Assembly (NCBI GenBank): GCA_014879535.1
Contig: JACSRX010000022.1
Location: 1-60,525 of the forward strand
Origin: Chthoniobacterales bacterium
Lineage (GTDB): Bacteria > Verrucomicrobiota > Verrucomicrobiia > Chthoniobacterales > JACTMZ01
Direction of reading: 5' to 3'
Length of the DNA stretch: 60,525 bases
Part shown: positions 8,747 through 17,499 of the stretch, piece after piece
Layout: each line of letters starts with the position of its first letter
How positions within the stretch are numbered: the first letter of the stretch is position 1
Position numbers and translations under genes: made by a program
The notes under the pieces: generated by a model
What the model was told of the DNA's origin: nothing
The model's input: only the letters and a program-made list of their open reading frames with translations
The model's database searches: none

Positions 8747-9792
8747 AGATCGTCGTGCTCAAGCCCGATGCGATCGGGGATTTCCTCATCGCCTGCGGGG
8801 CGATCCGCCTGCTGGCGGATGCGGTCGGCGAGGAAAACCTGGTGCTTTCCGTGCGCACCGAGGTGGAGCCCTTGGCCCGACGGGAATTTCCGGGCGCGGC
8901 TTTCATCCCGCTCCCACTCCAGCGACGCCGGCGCGGACGGAACATCACCGCGGTGAACATCTACCACTGCTTTCCGGCTTGGCTGAAGCTGTGCAGGCTG
9001 CGGGCGGACACCATGGTCTGCCTGCGGAGCATGCGGAACTTCCTGACGACCGCGTTCTTCATCAGTCCGAGGGTCCGCCGCCGCGTTGCGCCCGAGAACG
9101 TCCTGCTCCGCGCGAAGCGCGTGCGCCGCCATGCGGTCGAGAAGTGGATGCGGCGGATTTTCCGTCCCGAACTCGTGCCGTATCCGGCGCCCCGGGCCGG
9201 GATGCCGTCGGATCTCGAATCCCACCGCCTCGTGGTGGCCGAGGTGCTGGGGCGCGGGGTCTCCGACGCCGAGATCATGCCGATCCTCCGCAGTGCGACA
9301 TGGAGAGGCGGAAACCACTGGCTGCTTTGCCCGTTCAGTTCCAACAAGCAGAAGGACTACAGCCCGGAGAATTGGATCGCGTCCCTCCGTGAGGTGGCCT
9401 CGCTGGTGCCCGCGGGAGGCCTCCGGCTGGCCGGCGCAGGCAACCAGCGGGACAGGCTGGAGGAATTCGCCTCTGCCATGCGCGAAGCCGGTCTCCCGTT
9501 CCCCGTGGCAGTGGACGAGGCCGTGGATCTCTCCGTGTTTCCCGAGACCGTTTCCAAAGCGGCTCTCGTGCTCACCGTGGACACGGCGACCGCGCACTTT
9601 GCCTGCGCGATGCGCGCGCCGGCCGTGATCGTGGCCTGCGGGATCAATCCCGACGTTTACGGTCCCTACAGCCCGGATGGCCGCCAGCACTGGCTGGTCG
9701 GCGAGTGGGACCGTGTCGGCCGCAGCCGCTGGCAGGAAACGGTGCTTCCGGCGGATGTCGCCTCTGCCATCCGGCGCGCGGCGTCCGCGTGA
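8743..9792 (+). CDS. Glycosyltransferase family 9 (heptosyltransferase-like)
   Basis: 349 aa, GTG start at 8743 overlapping the ABC ATPase stop (GTGA). The N-terminus VVLKPDAIGDFLIACGAIRLL is the family 9 signature. The C-terminal half has CPFSSNKQKDYSPENW and the acceptor/donor-site block VLTVDTATAHFACAMRAPAV, matching heptosyltransferases that extend the LPS inner core from ADP-heptose at the cytoplasmic face. Exact sugar specificity cannot be read from the sequence. Its 3' end faces tpiA with only 6 bases between stops. Confidence 0.85.
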   Translation: MKIVVLKPDAIGDFLIACGAIRLLADAVGEENLVLSVRTEVEPLARREFPGAAFIPLPLQRRRRGRNITAVNIYHCFPAWLKLCRLRADTMVCLRSMRNFLTTAFFISPRVRRRVAPENVLLRAKRVRRHAVEKWMRRIFRPELVPYPAPRAGMPSDLESHRLVVAEVLGRGVSDAEIMPILRSATWRGGNHWLLCPFSSNKQKDYSPENWIASLREVASLVPAGGLRLAGAGNQRDRLEEFASAMREAGLPFPVAVDEAVDLSVFPETVSKAALVLTVDTATAHFACAMRAPAVIVACGINPDVYGPYSPDGRQHWLVGEWDRVGRSRWQETVLPADVASAIRRAASA

Positions 9793-9798
9793 GGCTTG

Positions 9799-10563
9799 TC
9801 AGCCGCGTGCGCCGGCCTTGACGATCTTGGCGAAGCTGCGCGGGTCGAGGCTGGCGCCTCCGACAAGGGCGCCGTCGATGTCCTTCTGATGGAGCAACTC
9901 CTTGGCGTTGTCGGGTTTGACGCTTCCGCCGTATTGGATGCGGACCTTGGCTGCGGTCCCGGCATCGAAGATTTCGGCGAGGGTCTTGCGGATGAACTCG
10001 TGGGCTTCCTGCGCCTGGGCCGGGGTGGCGGTGCGTCCGGTTCCGATGGCCCAGACCGGCTCGTAGGCGATGACCGTGTCGAGCATCTGTTCCTTGTCCA
10101 AGCCTGCGAGGCTGCCCTTGAGCTGTTTGGAGAGCACGGCGTGGTGCGTGCCGGCGTCGCGCTCGGCGAGGGTTTCGCCGACGCAGAGGATCGGGCGGAG
10201 GTTGGCGGCGTGGGCGGCCTTGACCTTCTTGTTCACCAGCTCGTCGGTCTCGTTGAAAATCGTGCGGCGTTCGCTGTGTCCGAGCACCACGTAGCGCGTG
10301 AAAAATTCGCGGAGCATGGCGGCGCTGACCTCGCCGGTGAAAGCGCCGGAGGCCTCGTGCCACATGTTCTGGGCACCGAGGGTGACACCGGGGGTTTCCG
10401 AGACGAGTTCGGAGACGCGGGGGAGGGCGGTGAACGGCGGAATGATGACGATTTCGACGCCGTCGAAATTTTTCAGCTCCAGCTCGAGGTCCTCCATGAA
10501 GGAGACGGATTCGGCCGCTGTCATGTTCATTTTCCAGTTCGCGGCGATGATTTTCTTGCGCAT
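9799..10563 (-). CDS. tpiA: Triosephosphate isomerase
   Basis: 254 aa, standard length. It interconverts dihydroxyacetone phosphate and glyceraldehyde 3-phosphate in glycolysis. Catalytic residues are visible: Lys11 in AANWKMN, His96 in VLGHSERR, Glu168 in IAYEPVWAIGTG, and the phosphate-binding YGGSVKPDN near the C-terminus. It is the last gene of a minus-strand group (metF, zwf, opcA, tpiA), 49 bases after opcA. That gap contains a short GCCGG/CCGGC hairpin and no strong ribosome-binding site. Confidence 0.98.
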   Translation of the reverse strand: MRKKIIAANWKMNMTAAESVSFMEDLELELKNFDGVEIVIIPPFTALPRVSELVSETPGVTLGAQNMWHEASGAFTGEVSAAMLREFFTRYVVLGHSERRTIFNETDELVNKKVKAAHAANLRPILCVGETLAERDAGTHHAVLSKQLKGSLAGLDKEQMLDTVIAYEPVWAIGTGRTATPAQAQEAHEFIRKTLAEIFDAGTAAKVRIQYGGSVKPDNAKELLHQKDIDGALVGGASLDPRSFAKIVKAGARG

Positions 10564-10612
10564 AAAAGAGGGTCATTTTGCCGGTTCGCAGGCCGGCTGA
10601 CAAGAAAGGTCG

Positions 10613-11668
10613 CTACAAAAGGGGCTCGATGGCCCGAATGGACGGCCAAAAGAGGGGATGACGGCTGCTGCGGCTCAATTCCGACAACAGAATATCGGCC
10701 GTTTTCTCCCGTCCGGCAGGTGCCATCTGGGAAAACGGGGGAAGTCCGTCCACGTGGAAATCGACCGCGTAAAACTCCCCGCCGCGTTCGCGTTTCACGC
10801 TGGCGGTGGCGTCGCGGAAACCGAGTTCCACGGCGAGGCAGGACGCGGCATCCTCCTGCTCGTTCAGGCGGAAGCGCGTGGTCTCCCCGTCGGGACGGCG
10901 GAAAACGGGCTCACCGCGCGATCCCAGCTCCAAGGTCCAGCGAAGACGGCTGGCCAGCCACCCGAGAAGCTCGAGCGCGGTGATCCGGTGGCCGGGGGCG
11001 TGGTGGATCCCGACATTCTCCAACTGCAGGAGCCGTTCGCGCGCGGCCGGAAGGTCGAAAATCTGGGCCAAGGCGTAGCGGAGGTGGAACAGCCGGGTCC
11101 ACGTGAGGTCGCAGACCGCGCAGCGTCCGCGTCCGATGGCCTCGATCTCGTGGAGCAACCGGAACTGGCGCGCCGGATCGCTCCAAGTCTTGCTGTCCAC
11201 GATGAGGCGGTCCACCCAGGTCCAGAACCCCGGGTCCGGATCCCCGTGCAGGGCGCCCTGCCACCAGAGGTAGAGCGGCAGGTCGGTGTCGAGGTGGGAA
11301 AAGACGATGCTCGGCAGCCGCCCGGCGGCGGGGCCGTCGAGCTGGAATGTGACCTGTTCCGAGCAGATCTCCTTCTGGCCGGCCTCGCGGAGGTGGCAGT
11401 GGGCGGTGATCCATGCCCGCACCGCCGAGGTCTCCGCCGCCGGATTGCCCTGCACGAGGAGGGCGCGGAAGGCATGGTCCGCGGCGATTGCGGCGAGCAG
11501 GGGGGTGTTGGCGGCGATGGCGTCGGGCGCCTCGCTGTAGATGACGAGGTTGACGAGCGACGCACGCACCTTGCCGGCGTCGGATTGCTCCCAGAGCAGT
11601 CCGAGCTGCTTCTCGATTTCGCCGACTTCGACGGGAAGGCCGGGAGAAATGGTCGCCGGGGCGGTCAT
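10613..11668 (-). CDS. opcA: Glucose-6-phosphate dehydrogenase assembly protein OpcA-like
   Basis: 351 aa. The sequence fits the OpcA family: an N-terminal helical region with LVNLVIYSE, a middle segment ICSEQVTFQLDG, then LDTDLPLYLWWQG and VDRLIVDSKTW, and a Cys-containing CAVCDLTWTRL. In cyanobacteria OpcA allosterically activates glucose-6-phosphate dehydrogenase. Here it sits 6 bases downstream of zwf on the same strand, which supports the same partnership. It has no catalytic motif of its own. Confidence 0.85.
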   Translation of the reverse strand: MTAPATISPGLPVEVGEIEKQLGLLWEQSDAGKVRASLVNLVIYSEAPDAIAANTPLLAAIAADHAFRALLVQGNPAAETSAVRAWITAHCHLREAGQKEICSEQVTFQLDGPAAGRLPSIVFSHLDTDLPLYLWWQGALHGDPDPGFWTWVDRLIVDSKTWSDPARQFRLLHEIEAIGRGRCAVCDLTWTRLFHLRYALAQIFDLPAARERLLQLENVGIHHAPGHRITALELLGWLASRLRWTLELGSRGEPVFRRPDGETTRFRLNEQEDAASCLAVELGFRDATASVKRERGGEFYAVDFHVDGLPPFSQMAPAGREKTADILLSELSRSSRHPLFWPSIRAIEPLL

Positions 11669-11674
11669 CGCCTT

Positions 11675-13210
11675 TTACAAACGCCGCCAGACCGCGCCGT
11701 CCTGCGCGAGCAGTTCATCCGCCTCGCGCGGCCCCCACGATCCCGCGGGATAAAAGTCGAGCCGCGGCGCCTCGCCGTCCTGCCATGCGGCGCGGATGCC
11801 GTCCACGAACTTCCACGCATGCTCGACCTCGTCCCGCCGGGCGAAAAGCGTGGCGTCGCCGCTCATGGCGTCGAGGAGCAGGCGCTCGTAGGCCTCGGGG
11901 GTGGCTTTGCCGAAAGAGGTTCCGTAGTGGAAGTCCATCTTGACCGGCTCGATCTGGAGGACGGCGCCGGGCATCTTGGCCGCCATGCGGAAGGAGATGC
12001 CCTCGTCGGGCTGGATGCGGATGACGAGGACGTTCGGGTCCTGGAGCTGGCTCTGACGGTTGAAAAGCACGGGGGGCGTGCCCCGGAACTGGATGGCGAT
12101 CTCGGTGCCGGATTTCGGCAGCCGCTTGCCGACGCGCACGAAGAACGGGACGCCGGCCCAGCGCCAGTTGTCGATGTGCAGGCGGAGGGCGACGTAGGTT
12201 TCCGTGACCGAGTCCGGCGCGACGCCGGGTTCCTCCCGGTAGCTTGGCACGTCGCGGCCGTTGATGAACCCCGCGGTGTATTGGGCGCGGATGACGTTGT
12301 CCGCAACGCCTGTCCCGGTGAGCGGGCGCAGGGCGCGCAGGACCTTCACCTTCTCGTCGCGGACGGCGTCGGCCCCGAGGTCGGCGGGTGGTTCCATCGC
12401 GGTGAGGCACAGGAGCTGGAGGAGGTGGTTCTGCACCATGTCGCGCAGGGCGCCGGAAGTTTCGTAGTAGCCGGCGCGCGTTTCGACACCGAGCGGCTCG
12501 CTGGCGGTGATCTGGACGTTTTCCACGTAGCGGTGGTTCCACAGCGCCTCGAACACGGTGTTCGCGAAGCGCAGCACCATGAGGTTCTGCGCCGTCTCCT
12601 TGCCGAGGTAGTGGTCGATGCGGAAAGTGTCCTTCTCGGGGAACGCCGCCGCGACCGCCTCGTTGAGCCGGGTGGCGCTGGGCAGGTCGGTGCCGAAGGG
12701 CTTCTCCACGATCAGACGCGACCATGCGCCGGCCTTGGCGCGGCTGAGCCCGCTGGCGCGGAGGTTTTCCAGGATGGCGTCGAACTCGGTCGGCGACGAA
12801 GCCATGTAGAAAAGGCGGTTGCCGCCGGTGCCGAGGCGCTCGTCGATCCCGTCGAGTTCGCGGCCGAGCGATTCGTAGCCGGCCGCGTCGTGGAAGTTGC
12901 TCTGGTGGTAGAAAATGTTGGCGGCGAAGCGGCGCCAGAGCTCGTCGTTGACCGGACGGCGGGAGTATTTGCGCGCGGCCTCGCCGAGTTCCTCGCGGAA
13001 CCCCTCGCTGGTCTTGTCGCGGCGGGCGAAGCACACCACCGCCAGCGAGCTGGGCACGTTGCCGTCCGCGGCGAGGTTGTAGAGCGCGGGGATCAGCTTG
13101 CGCCGCGTGAGGTCCCCCGTCGCCCCGAAGATGACGAGCACGCAGGGATCGGGCACCGCACGGTTGACAAGGTCGGTGCGCAGCGGGTTGGACTCGGTCG
13201 GGGTGGACAT
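11675..13210 (-). CDS. zwf: Glucose-6-phosphate 1-dehydrogenase
   Basis: 511 aa, full length. It oxidises glucose 6-phosphate to 6-phosphogluconolactone, feeding the oxidative pentose-phosphate pathway and NAD(P)H supply. The nucleotide-binding motif FGATGDLTRRK is at residues 28-38 and the substrate/catalytic motif RIDHYLGKE near 197-205. It is 10 bases downstream of metF and 6 bases upstream of opcA on the minus strand. The grouping with metF may reflect shared demand for reducing power in one-carbon reduction; that is inference. Confidence 0.98.
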   Translation of the reverse strand: MSTPTESNPLRTDLVNRAVPDPCVLVIFGATGDLTRRKLIPALYNLAADGNVPSSLAVVCFARRDKTSEGFREELGEAARKYSRRPVNDELWRRFAANIFYHQSNFHDAAGYESLGRELDGIDERLGTGGNRLFYMASSPTEFDAILENLRASGLSRAKAGAWSRLIVEKPFGTDLPSATRLNEAVAAAFPEKDTFRIDHYLGKETAQNLMVLRFANTVFEALWNHRYVENVQITASEPLGVETRAGYYETSGALRDMVQNHLLQLLCLTAMEPPADLGADAVRDEKVKVLRALRPLTGTGVADNVIRAQYTAGFINGRDVPSYREEPGVAPDSVTETYVALRLHIDNWRWAGVPFFVRVGKRLPKSGTEIAIQFRGTPPVLFNRQSQLQDPNVLVIRIQPDEGISFRMAAKMPGAVLQIEPVKMDFHYGTSFGKATPEAYERLLLDAMSGDATLFARRDEVEHAWKFVDGIRAAWQDGEAPRLDFYPAGSWGPREADELLAQDGAVWRRL

Positions 13211-13220
13211 GGCGGTCGGA

Positions 13221-14108
13221 TCAGGAAGGCTCCCGCTCCAGCGAGCGGGCGAGGGTGACGGCGGACGCGGAGCGGTTCAAAATGTAAAGATGGACGCCGG
13301 GTGCGCCGTGACGCAGCAGCTCGTGGATCTGATGGTAGGCCCAGGTCACGCCGACAGCCTCGGAGGCGCGGGCATCGTCTTCCACAACCTGAAGTTGCTC
13401 GACAAGCGCGCGGGGCAAGGACGAGCCGCACATCGGGCCGAAGCGGCGCACTTGTGCGAGGGAGAGCGCGGGCAGCAGCCCCGGCAGCACGGGCAGGGTG
13501 ATTCCACGGGCCCGGCAGGCGTCGAGGAATTTGAAGTAATGCTCGTTGTCGAAAAACAGCTGTGTGGTGAGGAAGGACGCCCCGGCATCGGCCTTGATCT
13601 TGAGGTGATCGAGGTCTTCTTCCATGGATGCCGCTTCCGGGTGCTTCTCGGGATACGCCCCGGCGCCGAGGCACATGTCGGGGAAGTTTTCCCGGATCAG
13701 GGCGATCAGGTTGCTGGCGTAGCGCAGTCCGTCCGGGCATGGCACGAACTCCGTCTGCCCCTTGGGCGGATCGCCGCGCAGGGCCATGATGTTGCGGATG
13801 CCGTCCGCATGGTAGGAGGCGACGATGTCGAGCAATTCCGCGCGGGTCGAGCCGACGCAGGTGAGGTGGGGCATGACGAGCCATCCGAAATCGTCGCGGA
13901 GGATCTTCGCATAGCGGAACGTCCGCTCCCGCGTGGTGCCTCCGGCGCCGTAGGTGATGGACACGAAGTCCGGCCGGTAGGGACGCAGGGCTTCCGCGGT
14001 GCGCAGAAGCTGCTCGCCGCCCTCTTCGTTCTTCGGCGGAAAGAACTCCACGGAAAGGAGGCGGCGTCCGGAGGAGAGGAGTTCGGTGATGGGCCGGTCG
14101 GGATTCAT
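13221..14108 (-). CDS. metF: Methylenetetrahydrofolate reductase
   Basis: 295 aa from the ATG at 14108 (MNPDRPITELL). An open frame extends 21 codons upstream but does not resemble the family. It reduces 5,10-methylene-THF to 5-methyl-THF for methionine synthesis, using FAD. Seen: SVEFFPPKNEEG with the family's catalytic Glu, VSITYGAGG, the HLTCVGSTRAEL block, LRGDPPKGQ, and the QLFFDNEHYFKFLD region. It is the first gene of a minus-strand set with zwf, opcA and tpiA. No SAM riboswitch fits in the short leader before it. Confidence 0.96.
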   Translation of the reverse strand: MNPDRPITELLSSGRRLLSVEFFPPKNEEGGEQLLRTAEALRPYRPDFVSITYGAGGTTRERTFRYAKILRDDFGWLVMPHLTCVGSTRAELLDIVASYHADGIRNIMALRGDPPKGQTEFVPCPDGLRYASNLIALIRENFPDMCLGAGAYPEKHPEAASMEEDLDHLKIKADAGASFLTTQLFFDNEHYFKFLDACRARGITLPVLPGLLPALSLAQVRRFGPMCGSSLPRALVEQLQVVEDDARASEAVGVTWAYHQIHELLRHGAPGVHLYILNRSASAVTLARSLEREPS

Positions 14109-14170
14109 GGACAAAGGCCGGCTATGCTGCACCCGCAGGGTGGTCGGCCCCAAGTAAATTTGCGTTGCCA

Positions 14171-14383
14171 ATGCGCGGAGTCCCGCCGGATGCTTGCCCG
14201 GTGGAACGCGACAATGCTGCGGAGAATGTCGGGGTGTGGCCCGGTCGCGGCGTGCTTTTGCTCTGTGCGGCCATCTTGGTGGCCGGCTATGGTTTCGCCC
14301 TTCTGCGCGGTCCCGCCCCGGTTGGCGGTGTCCAGGTGATCATGGCCCCGGTGCCGGAGGCAGTGGCCCCCTCAGCGCCCTGA
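14171..14383 (+). CDS. Small single-pass membrane protein coupled to ABC exporter genes
   Basis: 70 aa from ATG 14171 (a TTG at 14165 would add two residues). It has one hydrophobic helix, GRGVLLLCAAILVAGYGFAL, then a short Pro/Ala/Val-rich tail. The stop overlaps the ABC ATPase start as TGATG, which argues that it is translated. No ribosome-binding site is obvious. No family was recognised. It may be an accessory subunit of the exporter encoded next, or only a leader ORF that enables re-initiation. Confidence 0.5.
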   Translation: MRGVPPDACPVERDNAAENVGVWPGRGVLLLCAAILVAGYGFALLRGPAPVGGVQVIMAPVPEAVAPSAP

Positions 14384-15312
14384 TGAACGAAGTCGAAACC
14401 GAGGGGGTGCGCCGTGTGTTCGGAGCGCGGGTGGCGCTCGACGGCGTGTCGCTGTCGGTCCGGAAGGGGGAGATTTTCGGGTTGCTCGGGCCCAATGGGG
14501 GTGGCAAGACGACGCTTTTCCGGGTGCTTTCGACGTTGCTTGCCCCCTCCGGCGGCATCGCCCGTGTGTGCGGTCACGATGTGCAGAGCGAGGCGCCGGC
14601 GGTCCGGAGATGCCTGGGCGTCGTCTTCCAGTCGCCGAGCCTGGACCCGCATCTCACGGTCGAGGAGAACCTGCGCTACGGCGGGAATCTTTACGGCCTG
14701 CGCGGGCACGATCTGGAGAAGCGCCTGCGCGAGGCGGCCGATTCGCTGCAGGTGGGCGATCGCCTGCCGGATCTCGTGAAGACCCTTTCCGGCGGACTCC
14801 AGCGGCGCGTCGAGGTGGCCAAGAGCCTGCTGCCGCGCCCGCGCGTGCTGCTGCTCGACGAGCCGTCCACCGGACTCGACCCGGCGGCGCGTGTGGATTT
14901 GTGGGAGAGCCTGCGGCAGCTCCGGGAGGAATCCGGGATGACGGTGGTCCTCACCACGCACCTGATGGATGAGGCCGAGCAGTGCGACCGTGTCGCGATC
15001 CTGCACCGGGGGAAACTCGTGGCGTGTGACACCCCGGATTCCCTGCGTGCAACGGTCGGTGTCGATGTGCTGAAGCTGGCGGTCCGCGGACCGGACGCCG
15101 TGGCCGGACGGTTGCGGGAGGCATTCGGCTGGAGTGTGACTGTGCAGGAGGGTGTGGTGAGGGTGGAACTTCCGCGCGCGCACGAGCAGGTGGCACGGAT
15201 CGTCGAGGCGTTTCCGGGGGAAATCTCGTCCGTGACCGCCGGGCGTCCGACGTTGGAGGATGTCTTCATGCGGATGACCGGGGCGCGTCTGGGTGCAGGG
15301 GAGGAGGCATGA
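14383..15312 (+). CDS. ABC-2 type exporter, ATP-binding subunit
   Basis: 309 aa. Walker A GPNGGGKTT near residue 40, signature TLSGGLQRRVEVAKSLL near 132, Walker B VLLLDEPSTGLDP, and the H-loop in VVLTTHLMDEAEQCD. The C-terminal ~75 residues after the ATPase core (GVDVLKLAVRGPDAV) are the extension seen in DrrA/NodI-like exporters. It overlaps the small membrane ORF upstream and the permease downstream by 1 and 4 bases. Substrate unknown; the group includes exporters of drugs, lipids and polysaccharides. Confidence 0.92.
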   Translation: MNEVETEGVRRVFGARVALDGVSLSVRKGEIFGLLGPNGGGKTTLFRVLSTLLAPSGGIARVCGHDVQSEAPAVRRCLGVVFQSPSLDPHLTVEENLRYGGNLYGLRGHDLEKRLREAADSLQVGDRLPDLVKTLSGGLQRRVEVAKSLLPRPRVLLLDEPSTGLDPAARVDLWESLRQLREESGMTVVLTTHLMDEAEQCDRVAILHRGKLVACDTPDSLRATVGVDVLKLAVRGPDAVAGRLREAFGWSVTVQEGVVRVELPRAHEQVARIVEAFPGEISSVTAGRPTLEDVFMRMTGARLGAGEEA

Positions 15313-16100
15313 GCGGGACCCGCACCGGACTTTTGCTCCCTGCGGTCGCGCTCTGGAGGCGCGAGATGACGCGTTTCTTGCGGCAGAAAAACCGCATCGT
15401 GGGTGCGCTCGCCACACCGCTGGTGTTCTGGCTCCTCATCGGCTCCGGCGTGGGGAGCACCTTCCAGCCACCGGGCGCCGAAACGGACTATCTCGGGTAT
15501 TTTTTCCCGGGCACGGTGGTCTTGATCCTCCTGTTCACCGCGATTTTCTCGACGGTTTCGATCATCGAGGACCGGCGCGAGGGCTTTTTGCAGGGCGTGC
15601 TGGTGGCGCCGGTGGCACCGGCGGCCATCGTGCTGGGCAAGTGCCTCGGAGGCATGACTCTGGCGGCGGCGCAGGCGGCTCTGTTTTGCGCGGTGGCCCC
15701 GCTGGCCGGGCTTCCCATGGACGGGATGGTGGTGGCGAGGCTGGTTCCGGCCCTTCTGGTGGGGGGCTTTGCGCTCACGGCATTGGGATTTGTTGTTGCG
15801 TGGCCGCTGGAATCTGCGCAGGGATTTCATGCGCTCATGAACATCCTCCTGGTCCCGCTCTGGCTTTTGTCGGGCGCGCTGTTTCCGGCGCGTCCGGATT
15901 CCTGGATGGCGCTGGTGGTGTCCGTCAACCCGGTGGCTTATGTCACGGCCTCGGTGCGCAGGGCATTCTACGGCGATGCGGCCGCGCTCGGTCTGGTGCC
16001 GTCGTATGCCACGGCCATGGCGGTCTGCGCGGTGTTCGCCGCCGTGATGCTGATGGTTTGCCTGCGCTTGGTGGGACGCGGGAGGGGGGGCTCGCAATGA
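15309..16100 (+). CDS. ABC-2 type exporter, permease subunit
   Basis: 263 aa, about six predicted membrane helices. Features of the ABC-2 permease family are visible: the N-terminal WRREMTRFLRQKNRIVG, then FSTVSIIEDRREGFLQGVLVAP between membrane segments, and the last loop with LSGALFPARPDSW and NPVAYVTASVRRAFYG. It forms the membrane half of the exporter whose ATPase gene overlaps it by 4 bases, and its own stop overlaps the next gene by 4 bases. Confidence 0.9.
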   Translation: MSGTRTGLLLPAVALWRREMTRFLRQKNRIVGALATPLVFWLLIGSGVGSTFQPPGAETDYLGYFFPGTVVLILLFTAIFSTVSIIEDRREGFLQGVLVAPVAPAAIVLGKCLGGMTLAAAQAALFCAVAPLAGLPMDGMVVARLVPALLVGGFALTALGFVVAWPLESAQGFHALMNILLVPLWLLSGALFPARPDSWMALVVSVNPVAYVTASVRRAFYGDAAALGLVPSYATAMAVCAVFAAVMLMVCLRLVGRGRGGSQ

Positions 16101-16837
16101 AAAGCGCGGCGAAGGCGACGTTCGTCCAAGTGCTGGTGGCCGTGGCGCTCATTGCGGCCATCGCATGGCTCGCGCGGTCGGCGCCTTTCCTCGGCGCGGT
16201 CGAGAGCACGGAGGACGTGGTGCGGGAGTGGGGGACCACGAGCATCGTGATCTACCCCCTGCTCGTGATGGTGGCGACGGTCCTCTTTCTTCCGGGGGGG
16301 ATCCTGAGCCTCGGCGGGGGATTTTTCTTCGGCTTGTGGTGGGGCACGCTGCTTGTGCTGGTCGGCAATCTTCTGGGGGCGGCGGTGGCCTTTTACGTGG
16401 GGCGCAAGCTGGGGCGGAAATTCGTGCGCAAGCGCATCCTTCGCGATCCGCGCTGGGCGGCCCTCGATGGCGCGATCGGCAAGCGCGGACCGCGCATCAT
16501 TTTCTTCAGCCAGCTCAACCCGCTCTTTCCGACCAGCCTTTTCAATTACCTCTACGGGATCACCAATGTCGGGTTCTGGGACTGCCTCAAGTGGGTGGCG
16601 TTGGGGCGCCTCCCGGGAGTTTTCCTCTATTGCTACCTCGGGACGCTCGGCCAGCTCGGGATCCGCATCATGCGCGGCGAGTCGGTGCCCGGGCCGACGG
16701 ACTATTTTGTCTGGGGCTTGGGCCTCGTGATCACCGTCGTGGTGGCCGCTGTCTTGGGACACACGGCCACCAAGGTGATCGAGGACTACCGGAAGGTGTC
16801 CCCCCCGGACGAAGAGGACGAGGAAGACGGGGATTGA
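16097..16837 (+). CDS. TVP38/TMEM64 (VTT-domain) family membrane protein
   Basis: 246 aa from ATG 16097. Several membrane helices with the VTT-domain landmarks: LSLGGGFFFGLWWGTLLVLV, the AFYVGRKLGR segment, and NPLFPTSLFNYLYGITNV, the re-entrant region with a conserved N-Y and G. The tail is strongly acidic (PPDEEDEEDGD). DedA/TVP38 relatives have been linked to undecaprenyl-phosphate or phospholipid flipping. The overlap with the exporter genes supports an envelope role, but the substrate is unknown. Confidence 0.85.
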   Translation: MKSAAKATFVQVLVAVALIAAIAWLARSAPFLGAVESTEDVVREWGTTSIVIYPLLVMVATVLFLPGGILSLGGGFFFGLWWGTLLVLVGNLLGAAVAFYVGRKLGRKFVRKRILRDPRWAALDGAIGKRGPRIIFFSQLNPLFPTSLFNYLYGITNVGFWDCLKWVALGRLPGVFLYCYLGTLGQLGIRIMRGESVPGPTDYFVWGLGLVITVVVAAVLGHTATKVIEDYRKVSPPDEEDEEDGD

Positions 16838-16881
16838 CGGGGGTTGTTGCACGGTCCGTCTTGGGGTAGTCTCCCGCGCCC

Positions 16882-17499
16882 ATGATCCGCCTGATTGCCT
16901 TGGTTTCCTCCTTTGCCGCGGCGGCTTCCGCCTTGGCAGGAGGCAAGGCTTTGTCCGCAGAGGTCGAACTCACCCCCGCTCCCCGCAAGACCTGGGAGAT
17001 TTCGGTCGAGACGGTCCAGACGGTCGGTGTGGACAATGCGACCGACAATTACTTTTCCACCCAGTTCGTGTCTTTCGGCATCGAACCTTTCCGGCCGCTG
17101 GTGCTCGGCCCCGTGAAGATGCGCACGCAGCTCCTCAATTCCTTCGTCGTCTCGGCGATCCTCGACGGGCCGGACAACTATTACGTCGGGTGGGCCCCGC
17201 AGTTGCGGATGATTTTTCCGCTCGGGGATTCGCGTTGGTCGCTCTACAGCACGTTCGGAGCCGGGATGGGGGTGGCCGATGCGAAGAAGGATCATCCTTA
17301 CGACGGGGGCTTGGGGCAGCCCTTCACGTTTTTGCTGACAGCCAATGCCGGCCTGCGCTACGCCCTCTCGGATTCGTGGTCCGTGTGGGCCGGGGGCGCC
17401 TGGGTGCATTTTTCCAACGGGGAGCAATCCGAGCCGGAGAAGGAGAACATCGGGATCGATTCATTCGGCGCCATGCTCGGAGTGGGTTGGGCATTTTGA
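16882..17499 (+). CDS. PagL-like outer-membrane barrel (lipid A deacylase / acyloxyacyl hydrolase-like)
   Basis: 205 aa. An N-terminal signal peptide ends near residue 26 (ALSA). The rest alternates in a way consistent with an 8-strand beta-barrel and ends in an aromatic residue (GVGWAF), as outer-membrane barrels do. Residues 174-180, WVHFSNG, match the His-x-Ser-Asn catalytic motif of PagL, followed about ten residues later by a Glu/Asn pair (KENIG) that could supply the acidic member. PagL removes a 3-O-acyl chain from lipid A in the outer membrane. Overall identity cannot be judged by eye, so the call rests on motif, length and topology. Its stop overlaps the next gene's TTG start. Confidence 0.6.
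   Translation: MIRLIALVSSFAAAASALAGGKALSAEVELTPAPRKTWEISVETVQTVGVDNATDNYFSTQFVSFGIEPFRPLVLGPVKMRTQLLNSFVVSAILDGPDNYYVGWAPQLRMIFPLGDSRWSLYSTFGAGMGVADAKKDHPYDGGLGQPFTFLLTANAGLRYALSDSWSVWAGGAWVHFSNGEQSEPEKENIGIDSFGAMLGVGWAF

Noticed and set aside
10658-13258. 866-codon plus-strand frame opposite opcA and zwf
   Set aside because: Antisense of zwf and opcA, both identified by motifs. No recognisable domain in the plus-strand product.
13221-14170. SAM riboswitch upstream of metF
   Set aside because: Only about 60 bases separate metF from the next gene's start and no SAM-riboswitch-like helices were visible.
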